Counted from the stretch's first letter, positions 23,454-37,104 are shown. The stretch is 64,000 bases of DNA from Poa pratensis (GCA_947311845.1 CAMZMU010000116.1:1048147-1112146), one strand, 5' to 3'. Translations and numbers: made by a program. Notes: generated by a model from the sequence alone, not told the origin.

Positions 23454-26274
23454 AACTTGTTGTGGTTTCTCAGAGCGGTACTCGTATAGTAAATAAGATG
23501 AGGTCCATTGTCGGAGATATTAGCATGTCAAGTAGATTAAACGGAAAATGATAGCATAATATCACTTAGAGATCAAGTTAAATAGCTGATATTGTGCAAA
23601 TAAGTTAACTTTCTTGATCAGATATCATACAACAAACATGAGGAGATTGTAATGCTTTTTTATATGGAGATTGTGTGATCATGAAGAATTCGCACAAACA
23701 ACTATAAAACTAATAGCTTTATTCAGACCAACTGAAATATTAATATCAATGAAGTCAAGAATATAATGTCGTCATGAAGTTATAATTACCTTGTGTGGTA
23801 CATGAGAATCATCAATGTAAATAATTTTCTGAAAATCTACAAAGAATAAAGATTCTAACATCAGATACATTGACGATGCTCCATGATTGAATGCGAATGT
23901 ACATTATTTTTTCTTGTTAAATCTGAATTGGGACGTTCCTGCCTAGAAAATTCAAGAAGAGTACGCCACCTACAACAATATGGAATAAGGTAGCAACGTA
24001 AGCATGTACAGATGTACGTATCAGATCCCATGGTGTACTGCCATATCTTTTGGTTCATATGCAACCTTTCAGCATGGTTTTAAACCTGCAACCAAGATGA
24101 CATGCTAACTGAATTACTGAATGTGCGCAATTGAAATGCAAAAAGACTAAAATTGGATCCTGAACATCAGTTACATGATTTCTGTACATGCTTACTGAAT
24201 GTGCCCCAAGATTTCTTCGTACCCTGTTTCCCAGGTTCCTGGATGTTTTTTCTTGTTTGCTGCTGGCCGGCCTAAGCTTGGCCAGTTATCGTGACCAGCT
24301 CTTGACATCACGGCCCTCCTCTAACCTGTGACTGAGGACGTTCACGGCCGTAATCTCTTCTCTTATGTTGCTCCATGCTACATATATCAGTTTCTAAATA
24401 TCGCAAAAATATTGGTGCTGCAAAAATTCATGCCATACTTGAGTTAGAATCAGTCGAATGAACCATCTCATTAATGTGATTGAAGCATTTTTTTTTCATC
24501 TAACTGGTATTAAGTAATACTATAGAGATAGGAGAATTTACCTGAGACAAAAGAGAGTAAAGGATTTTCTCCTATTTCTTCAAAAAATTCCAGTGACATA
24601 TCACTTTGGACTTTCTAGTTTCACCCGGTAGAAGTAAACCAAAACGGATTTGCTTTTGTAGTTTCACCCGGTAGAAATAAATCCCTGTCAGATTGATGCC
24701 CAGCGCCCCCAGCCCAAGCGCCATCTGGATGGACAATTGTTAGCGACAATGCACAGTGTGCAAAATCCGCATGAAAGCAAACACACAATGGATACATATT
24801 TGGGGAAAATTGCTTGATAGTGATACCGTCAAGATTAATTCCATTGCCTTCCAGCTTCTTTATTGTTTGAAGGTAATATCTTCTAAGCCGATTTAATCCT
24901 GCAAAGAAATCAAATGAGATGAGTGGTTAGAGGGCATCAAAAGAGACCACGGAGAAAGAGACGAGAATCGATTGCCTAGATCAGATTGCGCCCTCCTCTC
25001 CCATGGCAATAGGATGGCTGGATCGTGCGGAGTAGGAATCTGCTGGACAACACCGTGCTCCCGAGACATCACCATCATCTTGATCGCTGCAGCGTTGGGC
25101 ATTAGCGATGTGCACGTGATCTCGAAAAGTGAGGACAGAATCAGCACTGTCCGGTTGCGCCCTATGAAGCAACGTACCCATGAGAAGATATACCGGCTGC
25201 TGCAGTTACAGAAGGAGCGGAAGAGACGATGGTTGTAAGTAAGAATTAGAAGGGGAGAGGACGATGGTTGTAGACCATACCTCCCCGATGTTTCGTCGGC
25301 TCCTTCGAGATCCCCGTTTAGGAACTCAGGTTCATGTCGGGGTAGCCGCTGTGTGGGCAAAGGCGCAAGGGAGGATGGAAGAAAGGACATGGCGCGCGTC
25401 TGGAGAGCTGAGGGGTCTGCGCTACCTTCTCGTGACTAATGAAGAGGTCGTGGGTTAGGGGAAGCGACGGTGACAGTTAACACAACTGAAGCAGGCAGTA
25501 AAGGAAACAATTAAGAAAAACAGCAATCGGAAGAAAAAGTTGCTCGTGGATGCCAAATCTAATAGGGTGACGTGGCTGCACGAAATTGCAGAGAAATACT
25601 TGTAGTGGGTCATTGCTATTTAGATATAGAAGATTAAGCCAAATTTCTAACGTGTGCATTTTGACAGTAGTCGACATTTTACCAAAACATAACTGCGAGT
25701 TTGTTGCCCACATCCACCCTAATCACACCCGAGGATGTAAAAAAGGGGTGTTTGGTTATGGCTCCTTAAAGCCGTCCATGAGGTAGTTAATTGTTAGAGT
25801 TGGTCCACGAGGTTTAATTTGTAGACCACGTCTCATAGAATTATTTTCCGTCTATGGCCAGACCCATGTGAAATAGTCGAGCCAGACCCACGTGGCACAT
25901 TGTATCACGGGGTTGCACAAAAGAGTACATAGGGGAATCCATGGGAGAATGACTTCTCACTCAACCTAGTTTCACATCCTAGTTTTCTCTCTCCTCACAT
26001 CTAGTCCTAATTCGAGGAACATGATGATGATTGTAAGAGATAATTAGCATTTTCCATTATTTATTTCCGCTAAAATGCAAAAATAAATGTATCAACAAAG
26101 CACCCACTCCGAGATAGAATCAAATGTATTTAGACGACATAGATACGTCTGATTCAGCGATAATTAATATTGACCAGAGTCCAGACAAAGTAGTCCAATT
26201 CAATGATGATTAATATGAACGGGAGGCAGCAGGACGATTATGGAACTTTAACAAAAGTTTTTTCCAAGGCTTTG
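23454..26274. other. Region between CCD1 copies, probable Helitron body
   Basis: No recognisable gene. AT-rich sequence with a moderately GC-rich island at about 24890-25450, where an open frame on the minus strand shows no family I recognise; it may be a host fragment carried by the Helitron. From about 26275 the CCD1 duplication unit begins again. Confidence 0.4.
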
Positions 26275-28468
26275 TAGAATTTACCACGTTTCTCCTATGT
26301 AGTATCGATTAATTCACTTTACAAATATTTGAGGGTATTACTAATTACCTCCTATATATAAATTAATATATGTATGTTCTATAAATTTTCAACCGTGTAG
26401 ATACATAGAAATAGAATTACAGCGATCCTGCTGGGCTCATCCCTCTGCTTGGAGCCCCAGTTGTTCCTGTCAAAACACAAACCACATTTCGTTTTTAAAC
26501 TTGAAAGTATATACCATCAAGACAGAATGCACAATTCAAGCTTAGCAAAATACTGGAGTTCTCTCTAAACAGCAAGCGCAACCAGAAAAGAACATTGCAG
26601 GACTACCTCGTTGACAAAGAAGGCGTGGAACCCGTAAGGAACCCGGTTCGGCAGCTCGACGACCGCCACTGGATCAGCGGACATGGTCTTGGCATCGATC
26701 ACATTAGCCTCAGACTTCCTGCATCCACAACACAAGTTGCCAATTACAGACATTTCTCGAGCAAATAATTAAATTACACCATGCGGCAGCAGCAGCAGCA
26801 GCAGCAGCAGCCATGAGTGATTTAGGGAAGGAAAAGGAAAGCAGTACCCGGTGTTCTCATTGTGCACAAAGAGTATCAGGTACCCATCATCCTCTTCTCC
26901 AGACACGCCGGGCACCTTGGGAACAAACACCGCCTCTGAACCGAACCTGCCAGGTCCCAGGTCATATATGCCGCACACATTGCCCCCCACTTCGAGCTGC
27001 TTCTTGCCGCTCTCTGGCTCCGCATGAAGGTCGAACTTTATGACGCCAGTCACCTTCGCGATGCTGTCGAGGATCGTGCAGTACACGTACCGCTGCTTCC
27101 TGTGTTCGTTCCATCAACATAGTAACAGATGAGAAACAAGTACATGATGTATAGATTCAGTAATAATCTTACTCTAAATACAAGTTAACTCATGATGTAT
27201 AGCTTCAGTAATGATATGACCATGACAGAAAGAAGGAAACCAGTAGAATTACCTGCCAGTATAGCTCTCATTAATCCGAGGAAAGTCAACGGCGAAACAG
27301 AGAGCTTCTGTGAAGCAGCGCCAGTTTTCATGTTGAACCTCATCTCATACCTGAAAGATATAACGTTAGGCCAAAGCATTTGATTGCATGGAATTAAAAC
27401 AAAGGTTGAGACCGCAGGTATACATACAGCTCGTTCCCAAAGCTTTCAAGCTTCTCACTTTGGTGACCATTCACCTTGTCCAGATCAGGATTCTCGAGGC
27501 GGCAGGTAATCAGAATAACTTCGTCACCCTCTTCCCAAGCATTAGCTGTGACAAGAGAGGTGCTTCTAGCGATCAGTTCACTAAGATTAACATAAACTGT
27601 GAAATGCATCAATTGGAACCACATGCTCGAACAAAGTTAGCAAGAGATGGAACTGGCTCCCTTATTCACATCTGGAGATTAACTTATTTTTCCGTTAATT
27701 ATTTCTGGTTTCTGTGTACACGGTGTTAACAGATCAATCAATCCTCAAGGAAATGTTATTGCACTTAATTCATCGTGTTGTGACAAGTTGATTTCAGTTT
27801 TAGTTCTTCTGCTACAGTGTCAGATAGCATGACAAATGATAACATTCAGAATCCACGCAGAATGTTACAAATGGCATACCATTGTGGAATATGAAGCAGT
27901 TGGGGAGTTCAAACCATCTGATAGTTTTGTCATCCTTTTCATAGCGTTGGAGTATACCGAAACGAGCTTTCTTTGTAGGATCAAACTTGAAGATAAAGTC
28001 ACCATTCTTCACCATTTCCTTTATACAAGAATGTAGAGCAATAAGACCAGATTATGAAGAGTTTTAACCATTTATCAACTGTTGATGCAAACAAATGCCT
28101 ATCCCATGGGCTGAACAGATGTTGACTGGGGCATCCTTCAACAGGATGAAAAGAAATGGTGCAAGAAAAAATAATGTACAGAAGGCATTTATCATGGATG
28201 ACATTGCTTGGAAATTGCTAGTGCACATAGAACATGATGTACCTTTGGTCGAAACAACAAAGGCAGGTCCATGAATATGGAATAATTCTCTGTGATGGCA
28301 AAGTCATGCATCATTACAGGTTCTGGAATTGTTATTGGCACAGGATCAAGCATAACTCCCTCCTTGGTGATGACCCGGTATGTACAATAAGGAGGTTCGT
28401 GTGAGTACCCAAAGGTGAACATTTCATCTGAAGGAAGGATAACCACATCATTCAACCCAATTATCCTA

Positions 28469-28690
<222 letters not shown>

Positions 28691-30505
28691 CTATTGTCCA
28701 TGATAATAACAAGTTACAACAAGATGTAATGTTTCAACATGTAGCCAACACGACCGCATTTAAGTCCCCCTATTTCCCATGGCATGTACACACATAGAGA
28801 GAAAAAAGTGCTAACAGAATCAGAACTTACAGGTTTATCTGCTTCTGACAGGGCCATGAGTTTGCCATGTGATATATAAGTGCGGTATTAGCTGAAAAAG
28901 AAAGGGAACATATCAAAAAAATGCCACTAAAATCAAATGGCCATGAAAAGTATGTAGATATACATCATTCAGTGACTGCATAAGGTCAACAAGTACCTGT
29001 TCCAATTCCATAAGTAGCATCCAAGACTTTCAGTTTTTTCCTAAGTTCTTGCATTTGAACCATAAACAATCCAAAAAAGCCCTTTAAATCTCCAATCTGT
29101 AATATTGAGGGGAAAACTCACACGCGTGCACAACCGATCGTATATGGCCATCACCAAACCCACTGGGGGTGAGGAGAGTAAGTTTAAAATTATTACATAG
29201 TACAACACTAGCCTTGAATTATCAGATGGTATGACCTAAATAGGTTCATCAGATTATCATGTATTGATGCCATCACCAGAATAAACTGTGGTCCAAAGTC
29301 GTAATACAGTCAATGTAGCTGCCAAGAAACTAAGATGACACAACAGAGGCCCCTAGAATTGCAAGTATATCACAAGTTGACAACTGACAAAAATGAGCAG
29401 GCACCAAAATATACTGAAGGAAATTATAGTTGGCATCAGATTAGTTATGCCATTAAATAAGCTGATTAGAGAACTTCACCAAGTAAAAAATGATGGATTA
29501 AGTTAGACTATGTATGGTATATCTTACAATCTTAATTAACAGAGTAAAGAAGTTGCGAGCATGAATAAGAGAAATGGAACACAGTTGGAGATGGAGAGTG
29601 ACCGTTAAGAAAATTCAGGTTTTTTAATCAAATAAGTAAGCTTACCTTCATAAACTTTGCTCCACCAAAATACTCTTCTTGCTTGAGGCGAGAAGTCTTC
29701 ACGTATCTTGATACATACGTAACTTTCCCATCTTTAATACGCATTGCGTGGATCATTCTGTACGAAACAATGTAGAAGTTGATGTAACCGTGAAGCAAAA
29801 GTTCAAAATGTACAACGCTACAGCCATATCCGCAATATCCCAAACAGAAGATATTGTGTCACATACCCATCTCCATCAAACCTGCAAAAACAAAGGCACA
29901 AAATAAGACTGAATTAAAATTTTGACACTTAATTACTGCGAGCAACAGGTGTGACAACGAGCACTTGTGTTGCATAAAAGAAAGAGAATATCCGATCCAA
30001 ATTTTCATAATCGATTAGTTAACATGGAGCAGATATGGATGATTGTAGTCACACTGTTCAAGGAACGCCCATGTTTATGCCCTTAGGACCAGAAACTGAT
30101 GTTTAAGCTTTTGCTGAGAACTGGTTCCATGGCCACCAGAATAATTTCTTCTAAGACAAGAGAAATTGTGAACAGGTAAGAGTGAATACCAATGATACCC
30201 TGCAACAGGGACAAACTTTGGATTAGGTCCCACCCTGACAAACTCCCCATTCAAGCACTCCTGTAGACAACAAAAAAAGGAGCACCGTGAGGAAAAGAAA
30301 GCATAATCTAGTGAGCTGCTGACTTGATAAGAAAGGGAAGTTCTTAAAGGAATAGTGGGAGAGCCAGTTTCTCTAAGAAAGGCAGTAAATTAGCATAGAG
30401 GTTGTTCTTACGAAACGTTGAAAGAAATGTAATTTAAGATGTTACGATGGAAAGGTCAGATCCCAGCCTACACAGACATAGGATGAACGAACCAGTGAAG
30501 ATGAA

Positions 30506-31544
30506 GGGTGTGTTCGTTTCCAGAATCTGCTGGAACGGGATGGAACGGTTCCGCACCTGAGTAGCATTCTCGCGTTCGTTTGTGGAGTGGAACGGAACCA
30601 AGTCGTTCCTAAAAAACGAATATTCCCAGAAGATCCGGAATTCACCCGTCCGGCTGATTCGGCCGGACCGAGTGGAACGGGTGCCTAATCTCCACTTTAT
30701 CACTAACGAAGCCGTGCTCGACCTCTCTCTCCCCTCGACCTCTCCTTTTCTCTCTCCACGTGACCAGCAGGCGGCGGTGGCGTCCGGCAGGCGGCGCGGC
30801 GGCCCGAGGCGGCGCGGCGGCCAGCCAGCAGGCGGCGTGGCGGCCAGCCAGCCCGAGGTGCGGCGGCGGCCAGCCAGCCCAGGCGCGGCGGCCATGCGCG
30901 ACGGGGGCGGGATCGGGCGGAGCAGAGGCGCGACGGCGGAGGCGGGGCCGGGCGGAGCAGAGGCGGCGGAGCAGGGACGGCGGCGGTGGCCAGGAGGCGG
31001 CGGCGGCGCCCTCCTCTCCCCCTCCCACCTTCTTCTCCACCTCACCAACATCGGCCATGAACAGAAGCTCGTGGAGCTCGCCGTGCCACTGCCTCGCTCG
31101 TCCTCGAGGCCGTCCGAGAGCACAAGGAGCCGCGCCTCGTCGTCTTCTTCGTACACGCGGGAGGAATCAAGCAGGGACGCTCGGGAGCGAGCGAATCGTC
31201 TGCTTCTTCTTCCTCCGGCCGCCGGCGCCTCCTCGTCAAATTCGTCGCCGTTCGTCAACGTCGAGCAAAAACGACTCCACCAACGAACTCCCGGTGAGCT
31301 CCCCGTCCGATTTCACCTCAGTTCCTTCGTTTTCCAGTGCTGGTCGCCAACGTTAGTCTCCATCCCGAGCCACCTCCGCCATGGACGTGAGCTCAAGCTT
31401 CTGCCCCCGTTCCATTCCGCTTTTCAATTCTACAACCGAACACGAAATAGAACCGTTCCATTACAATTTTCTCATCCTAACCGAACACGAGGATGGAACC
31501 GTTCCATTCCACCGTTCCTTTCGATTCAAAAAACAAACAGACCC
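30506..31544. mobile_element. Non-autonomous DNA transposon with GC-rich interior, in intron 1 of CCD1 copy 2
   Basis: Ends GGGTGTGTTCGTTT and AAACAAACAGACCC are imperfect inverted repeats; further inside, GGAACGG motifs are also mirrored (about 30530-30600 and 31440-31525). GAA flanks both sides (30503-30505, 31545-31547), a 3-bp duplication as in PIF/Harbinger-like elements. The interior, about 30770-31250, is very GC-rich with long open frames on both strands typical of composition alone; it might be a captured host exon, but I recognise no domain. Confidence 0.6.
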
Positions 31545-31970
31545 GAAGAGTAATGCATACGGTAAGACTAAAAGATAGGCTCGTGACAATTACAAAGAAT
31601 GTATATAGGCTCACAGACATGTTGTCAGACAGGGTGTAATTTCAATTTTCACAATGGGCAGCCCATGTTGATTTTGGAGTACCAACATATCCTTCGTTGA
31701 GCGAAATCCGAGGGGCCTAGGATTGACACTTTTTCTGGTGATCCCAGCGAAGACCGTGTTAATCCTTATAACAGTGAGACATTTTTTTGGCAGAACGCTG
31801 TTTGCTTTTTCACTTGATTTCAGAGACGCAAAGGTGGAAATCAACACCAATAAACAGGGATGCAAGCAGGTAGGAGGAAAGAAGAAAATGTGCTCCTACT
31901 GAGGACAAACTGAAGCTTTTGGAGTCAAAAGTTTGCTGGGAATCTTATAAATAAATGAACAAGCATTTAA

Positions 31971-33910
31971 CTGAGAATGGGGGCAAATCCGCACCTAACC
32001 CAATCCAATCCTCCCAAGTGTCAGCTGATTCCCCAACCCGCACCAGTCCACTAGTCACGTTCTAAAATCCAAACCCGCACCAAACCGCATGCTCTATGCC
32101 CCCAAACCGCACCAACCCATGTAACTTTTGCGGTTTGAAACCTCTCATCAGTCCATTACGAACCCATGGATGCCACCAACGTACAACACAGTAGCGCAGT
32201 ACACACGTACAGTCCTACTCCCGGAGCGCGCGCGCATGGAAACACTTATCTTTCCGATCGACTCCGAGAACCACTCCTGAGTAGTTGCAGAGAGATCAAC
32301 CGGCAGTGCAATGCCAGCGACGGCGGCGGCAGTGCCTGCATTTCCACCGCACACCTCCATCTGCTCCCTCATATCCTTCCTCTACCACCACCTCCACTCG
32401 CTTCTCGCTGACCCGGCCTAGCTCCTAGCCACGCGACGCCGGTGCTTTGCGCTGCTCGCGGCTTCCCTGTGCCGTGGGTCGTCGCACCCGGCCTCGGCCG
32501 ACGACGACGCCGTCCTCGCCGCGCTGCACGGCGCACCCGGCCTCGGCCGAAGACGACGCCGTCCTCGCTGCGCTGCACGGCGCCCCCGCGGACGTGCCAG
32601 GAGCAGGCTCGACGACGTCGAGACGGACTCGGCGACGACGGTAGAGGGCCTCCCGCATAGATTCCATGGACATCGAGTTGTAGTGTCTAGGCAGAGCTGC
32701 TATACAAGGTCTCGAGGAACGGCGCAGTCCAACGACGTGTGACGCCGGCGGCGGCATGAACGGAATGTCGCTCGCGTTCTCTTTGCATATGGCACTAGAG
32801 AAGCTCATCTCTGTGAACTTTGCACACGATCCCACCCTCCCTGTCCACCGTGAAAGCGTGGCGGAGCCCGGCGGCGACGGCCTTGATGGCGGCCTCCCCG
32901 TATGCCGACGCCACCGCAGTAGCACTCATGGTGGTCTGGGCGAGGCTACAGCTACCGGACGACATGGAGCAAAGGGAGGAGCCACCAGTAGGCGTGCGGG
33001 AGCGCGGCGTCGGCGACGGCCATGAGCAGGAACAGAGCACTACGCTTGGTCTACGTGCTGCTGTGCAAGTAGGAAGCGTAAGTGCAAAGGCGGCGTCGGG
33101 GCGTCCCGCACGCTGATGCGGGTTTGAACCCACGGGTTCAGCCCGTTTATGAAAAAAATCATTTCACACCAAACCGCACCGCCCCACTCCACTCTTCTGA
33201 TTAGGGGTGGGCATAAAAACCGAGTACCGAAAACCGAAACCGAAAAGATCGAGACCGAAACCGAAATGACCGAGACCGAAAAAACCGTTAAAAGTTTGGG
33301 TAGCAAATTAGAAAAGACCGAAATTAGATCAGAAATTCGGTCATCACTTATAAATAACCCGAATAGACCGAAAGACCGATTTTATTTTATTTGGAGTGAA
33401 TTACGTACGGAAGCAGCCATATTTGTGTGTCAGCCCAGCTTATGTGTACATCTAGTGTATAGGCCAACTACTAAACCAAGTATACCATCTAGTCTCTAGG
33501 CTCAACAACTGAGTATCGTAACCCAGCGTACTGTAAATTCTCCCGTGCGCGAGAGACTAGTCGATCGCTTCTCACTTTCCCAGTCCTGGGCGCTGATTCC
33601 ACTTCTTGCGCCCTATATTTTGATCTATTTGGTCATGACCGAAAACCGGACCGAATAGACCGAAGACCGAAGCACAGAAAACCGAAAAGACCGAATTTAT
33701 TACGGGTATCATTTCTAGATGACCGAAATTGTTAAAGACCGAAAAGACCAAACCGAACTAACCGAAAAGACCGAACGCCCATCCCTACTTCTGATCAACC
33801 CGCACCACTCCGCACCAACTTTTGTGTCCAACCATTTAAGCCCACACCGATCAAAACCACAACACAACCCGCTCCAAAAAATCCATTCCCACCCGCACCA
33901 TTCTCAGACC
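31971..33910. mobile_element. hAT-like non-autonomous element (host of a nested hAT)
   Basis: Left CTGAGAATGG and right CCATTCTCAG form short inverted ends; GCATTTAA and GGATTTAA next to the ends look like an 8-bp duplication with one mismatch, and the copy 1 intron has AAGCATTTAATTCCAG uninterrupted. Both flanks are rich in CCGCACC/ACCCGCACC words. The interior, 32160-33110, is GC-rich and may contain captured sequence without a recognisable domain. A second hAT sits inside at 33202-33787. Confidence 0.55.
33202..33787. mobile_element. Nested hAT MITE
   Basis: Ends TAGGGGTGGGCA and TGCCCATCCCTA-like (CGCCCATCCCTA) are the TAGGG(A/G)TGGGC termini of many plant hAT MITEs. The exact 8-bp duplication CTTCTGAT lies on both sides (33194-33201, 33788-33795). 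Many ACCGAAA words fill both arms. Length 586 bp. Confidence 0.9.
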
Positions 33911-34822
33911 GGATTTAATTCCAGATATCTCTCTCTATCTATCTCTCTGGTGTGTTGACTAGAAAGGCCTGCCTGTCGTCGACTCCTGGGTACAGTAGTG
34001 TTTCTTAATTCAATCTATGGATACAACTGGCTTCAGAGTTGACTAACAATGTACTAGCACAGTCCCAGGTCCTCACCTGAGGATTTGGACTTGAATCGAT
34101 TCTAAGATCCACAATAAAGATTTCATTGTACAGTAGATCTACATGAGGAAAATTCAGAGATTTTTTTTTTGAAAGCGAAAATTCAGAGATTTTGTTCATT
34201 CATCTGAAAGAAGGGATTTTTTCCGACGGCCAAAATTGGTACAACAACTAGTACTCCTAGATTGCCTAGAGAAGAAAGGAGGGGTGCAGACTGACCGGGA
34301 GGTGTCCTTGGACGGGGAGGCCGGCGGCGGGCGGGGTCTCGTCACGGACGGGGGCGAAGTTGCCGGAGAGCCAGTGGAGCGGCTTGGCCTTGTCGTGGCC
34401 GAGGCGGACGGCGAGGCGCTCCAGCAGGTCCAGCGCCTAGGAGGTCACCCCCTTGCTCGGCCGCGGCGCCGGCACCACAACCCCCGTGTGGATATCCTCC
34501 ACCGCCGTCGCCGCTGCTTCTCCCATGGCTGCAGATTACAGGGGATTGGTGTGGTGTGGGAGGCGGAGATGCTCAGCGCATTTGTCTGGCTTGGCGCCAC
34601 TTGGTTTGTAGGCAGCCAGTGGAGAGTCGTGGAGGGGAAGGACGGCAATGGCGGTAGCGACAGCCGGCCTCGATTAGTCAGTAGTGGAGCGGTGGTTCCT
34701 GATTGGCCGCATCGCCGGTGGACGCAATCCCCCGTGAGGTCCAATATCACTTCTTTGGATGCAGATTGAAATAGTTCATACACCACATTTTTCTACGAAA
34801 TCACTAGTTTGGATCGATTGAA

Positions 34823-35025
34823 GCCCTTTTGACTGGGCTTATTTTAGCTTTTTGGCTTCGGCTTATAAGCCAGAAAAGCACCTAAGTTTTTTGGCTTTTG
34901 GGTTTTTGAAGCAACAATGATCTAAATCTTTTGGCTTCCAAAAACTAAAAGCTAAAAAACACCCATTTAGGTGCTTTTCTTATAAGCCAAAACCAAAAAG
35001 CTAAAATAAGCCCAAACAAAAGGGC
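34823..35025. mobile_element. Foldback MITE upstream of CCD1 copy 2
   Basis: About 200 bp with long inverted arms: GGGCTTATTTTAGCTTTTTGGCTT on the left is mirrored by AAGCCAAAACCAAAAAGC and AAATAAGCCC on the right. Ends are GCCCTTTTG and CAAAAGGGC. I could not identify an unambiguous target duplication, so the superfamily stays open. Confidence 0.65.
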
Positions 35026-36384
35026 CCTATTCTAGAGCAGATACTATGTTTTCTACGAAAAACGATTTGTCCGGATTCAAGTCGTGATGGACACATTTAA
35101 AATATCACAACTGCTCTCTATCTCCTTTTTTTTATTTAATAATCGTGTTCCCGGAGGAATTAATCAATTTCTGACAAGTGGTGATTTTGCGACTCGGTTC
35201 TTTATGAAACCTTAGCCACCCCATCTCATCTCGTGAAAGCTATACCACCAATTTTGAAAAAGAAAAATTAAAAACCAGACAAAAGACCATTACCGAACTA
35301 ATTGTTGTTGTTGTTTTTGTTGTTGTGGTGGTTTGGAATAGCCTCAAGCGGGGCACCGATTTATTCGGCTACCCATGTAGATTCGACACACACGCACACA
35401 CACTATATCAAGAAGAGAGTATTTGTCGATACTCAATACAAGTGGCATCATCATCATCATCATCAGGATCCAGTGAACCTCATCATATGACTCGGACTTC
35501 ACCGCAAACAAGTATCAATGTGGCAATGTTTAAGAAGCATTGCATGGGACCAATGTTGTCGTATCCTAACAGTCGACCACAAATACACATCGATGGTTGG
35601 CAACACCTAGTTTGATGATGAGCTTCCAATCGACGAACAACGAGACCCTTTCAGTGTATTGGCGGTATTAACCAATTGCATCGATGGCTTCATCATTTTC
35701 GTAGCCTCTGCATTTGCTCAAAATTGTTGGAGAACTCATAAATGCAGTTCACCGTCGTGTTCTTGAACTCCTCCGCCTCCGTCTCCGCCTCGCCAAAGTC
35801 ACAAGTCACAAGTCACAAGTCACGCGCTAACCGCACGCGGGATGCTTTATCACATGGATTGCCAACCTGGAGCACTCCTCACCACATGCGCATGCAAGTG
35901 CAGAATGGATAGCATCTTGATAGGAGCTAGCTAACGAACGGCCCAGATATCTTACTCATCCTGGATCGGTGACCTGGCATACTCTACGGCCCAGATATCT
36001 TGCTCGTCCTGGATCGGTGACGTGGCATACTCTACGGCCCAGATATCTTGCTCGACCTGGCATACTCTACGGCCCAGATATCTTGCTCGTCCAGTAATTG
36101 GGACCGAACCCATGCATGTTGTGCCAGTAATTGGGACTGGACCACGAGTACCCACTAGGTACTTATTCATTGGTGGTAGCGCATGCCTGTTTTGGTCAGC
36201 GTTACTCTCTTTTTTTCGCTTGTCAGTCTTTGCCCCATCAGTTTCAAGATTCTAGTGTGTTTCTTCTTTCTCAATCACCCATACTCGAATGTTACGATTT
36301 TATTTTTCTGTTACTTAGTATATCTTTTTTTCTTATTTTATTGGTGCTTAGCGATCTGATCTACTGGTTCCTTCGAAAATACTA
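35026..36384. other. Intergenic with a 48-bp minisatellite
   Basis: No gene recognised. Simple repeats (TTG, CAT, CA) lie near 35300-35465. At about 35939-36091 the unit CGGCCCAGATATCTTGCTCGTCC... of 48 bp is repeated about three and a half times, one copy shortened to 35 bp, followed by two copies of a CCAGTAATTGGGAC segment (36092-36145). Confidence 0.5.
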
Positions 36385-36507
36385 CTCCCTCCGTCCCAAA
36401 ATAAGTGTCTCAAAGTTGTACAAAAGTGAATGTATGTATACTTGTTTCATGTCTAGATACATTCACTTTTTGACAAATCTAAGACAGTTATTTTGGGACG
36501 GAGGGAG
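36385..36507. mobile_element. Stowaway MITE
   Basis: A 123-bp element with ends CTCCCTCCGTCCCAAAATAA and TTATTTTGGGACGGAGGGAG, the standard Triticeae Stowaway terminus, flanked by TA at 36383-36384 and 36508-36509. Confidence 0.95.
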
Positions 36508-36910
36508 TACGTTTGGTACTATATGGCCGATACATGATTTGGTAAATTTCGATACTTGTGGACTGCGTAGCCATGAGGCACAAGACACATGAACCTTATT
36601 AGATTTCACTTAGGAGATTCACCATGCCTGAACAGGCAAAGAGAGAATCACTAGATGAGCATATCATAAGAAACAACAAGCGTTTTTAAGTGGATCCAAA
36701 TAGTTTCATAGCCTCTTAAATATGTACATCGTCGAGATGCTAACCATTAGAACTTGGCAAATAACTTGAACGAATCCTTTTAATAGTTAGCAACTCATCG
36801 TCCAATTAACTCCTTTTTACAACGCCAAACGTACGCCCGAAACAATATGGCATGTAGCAACGCATGCCACTCGCACCTCATTGACCGACCAAAAAGCATA
36901 ACACAATAGT

Positions 36911-37067
36911 CTAGCTTGTGCAGCAGCAGTCGCCGGTCGTCCAGGCAGATAACTCCATTGCGCCCCTGGACGCCACAGCCGACTCAGGAGAAGACCCGAT
37001 CACCGCAAGCTTCACGTCCAGCTCGTGTATATGCTTGTCCCAGCAGTCAAAAAGCCTCGACACCAGT
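36911..37067 (-). CDS. Possible 3'-terminal exon of an unknown gene beside the CACTA-M insertion
   Basis: On the minus strand an open frame of 51 codons ends in TAG at 36911; it contains LVSRLFDCWDKHIHELDVKLA followed by a Ser/Ala-rich part. It is preceded by TATGTTCCAG, a fair splice acceptor that straddles the ATA target duplication of CACTA-M. I do not recognise the family. Upstream exons would have to lie beyond the transposon, to the right of 52510, where LRR-gene fragments on the same strand occur, but a connection is not shown. Confidence 0.3.
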
Positions 37068-37104
37068 CTGGAACATACACTACGGGAAAACGCTCAGTTT
37101 CCGA

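Noticed and set aside
30642..31553. Long open frames on both strands in the GC-rich interior at 30.6-31.5 kb
   Set aside because: Overlapping frames of Arg/Ala/Gly-rich composition on both strands are expected from GC-rich DNA; no domain is recognisable.
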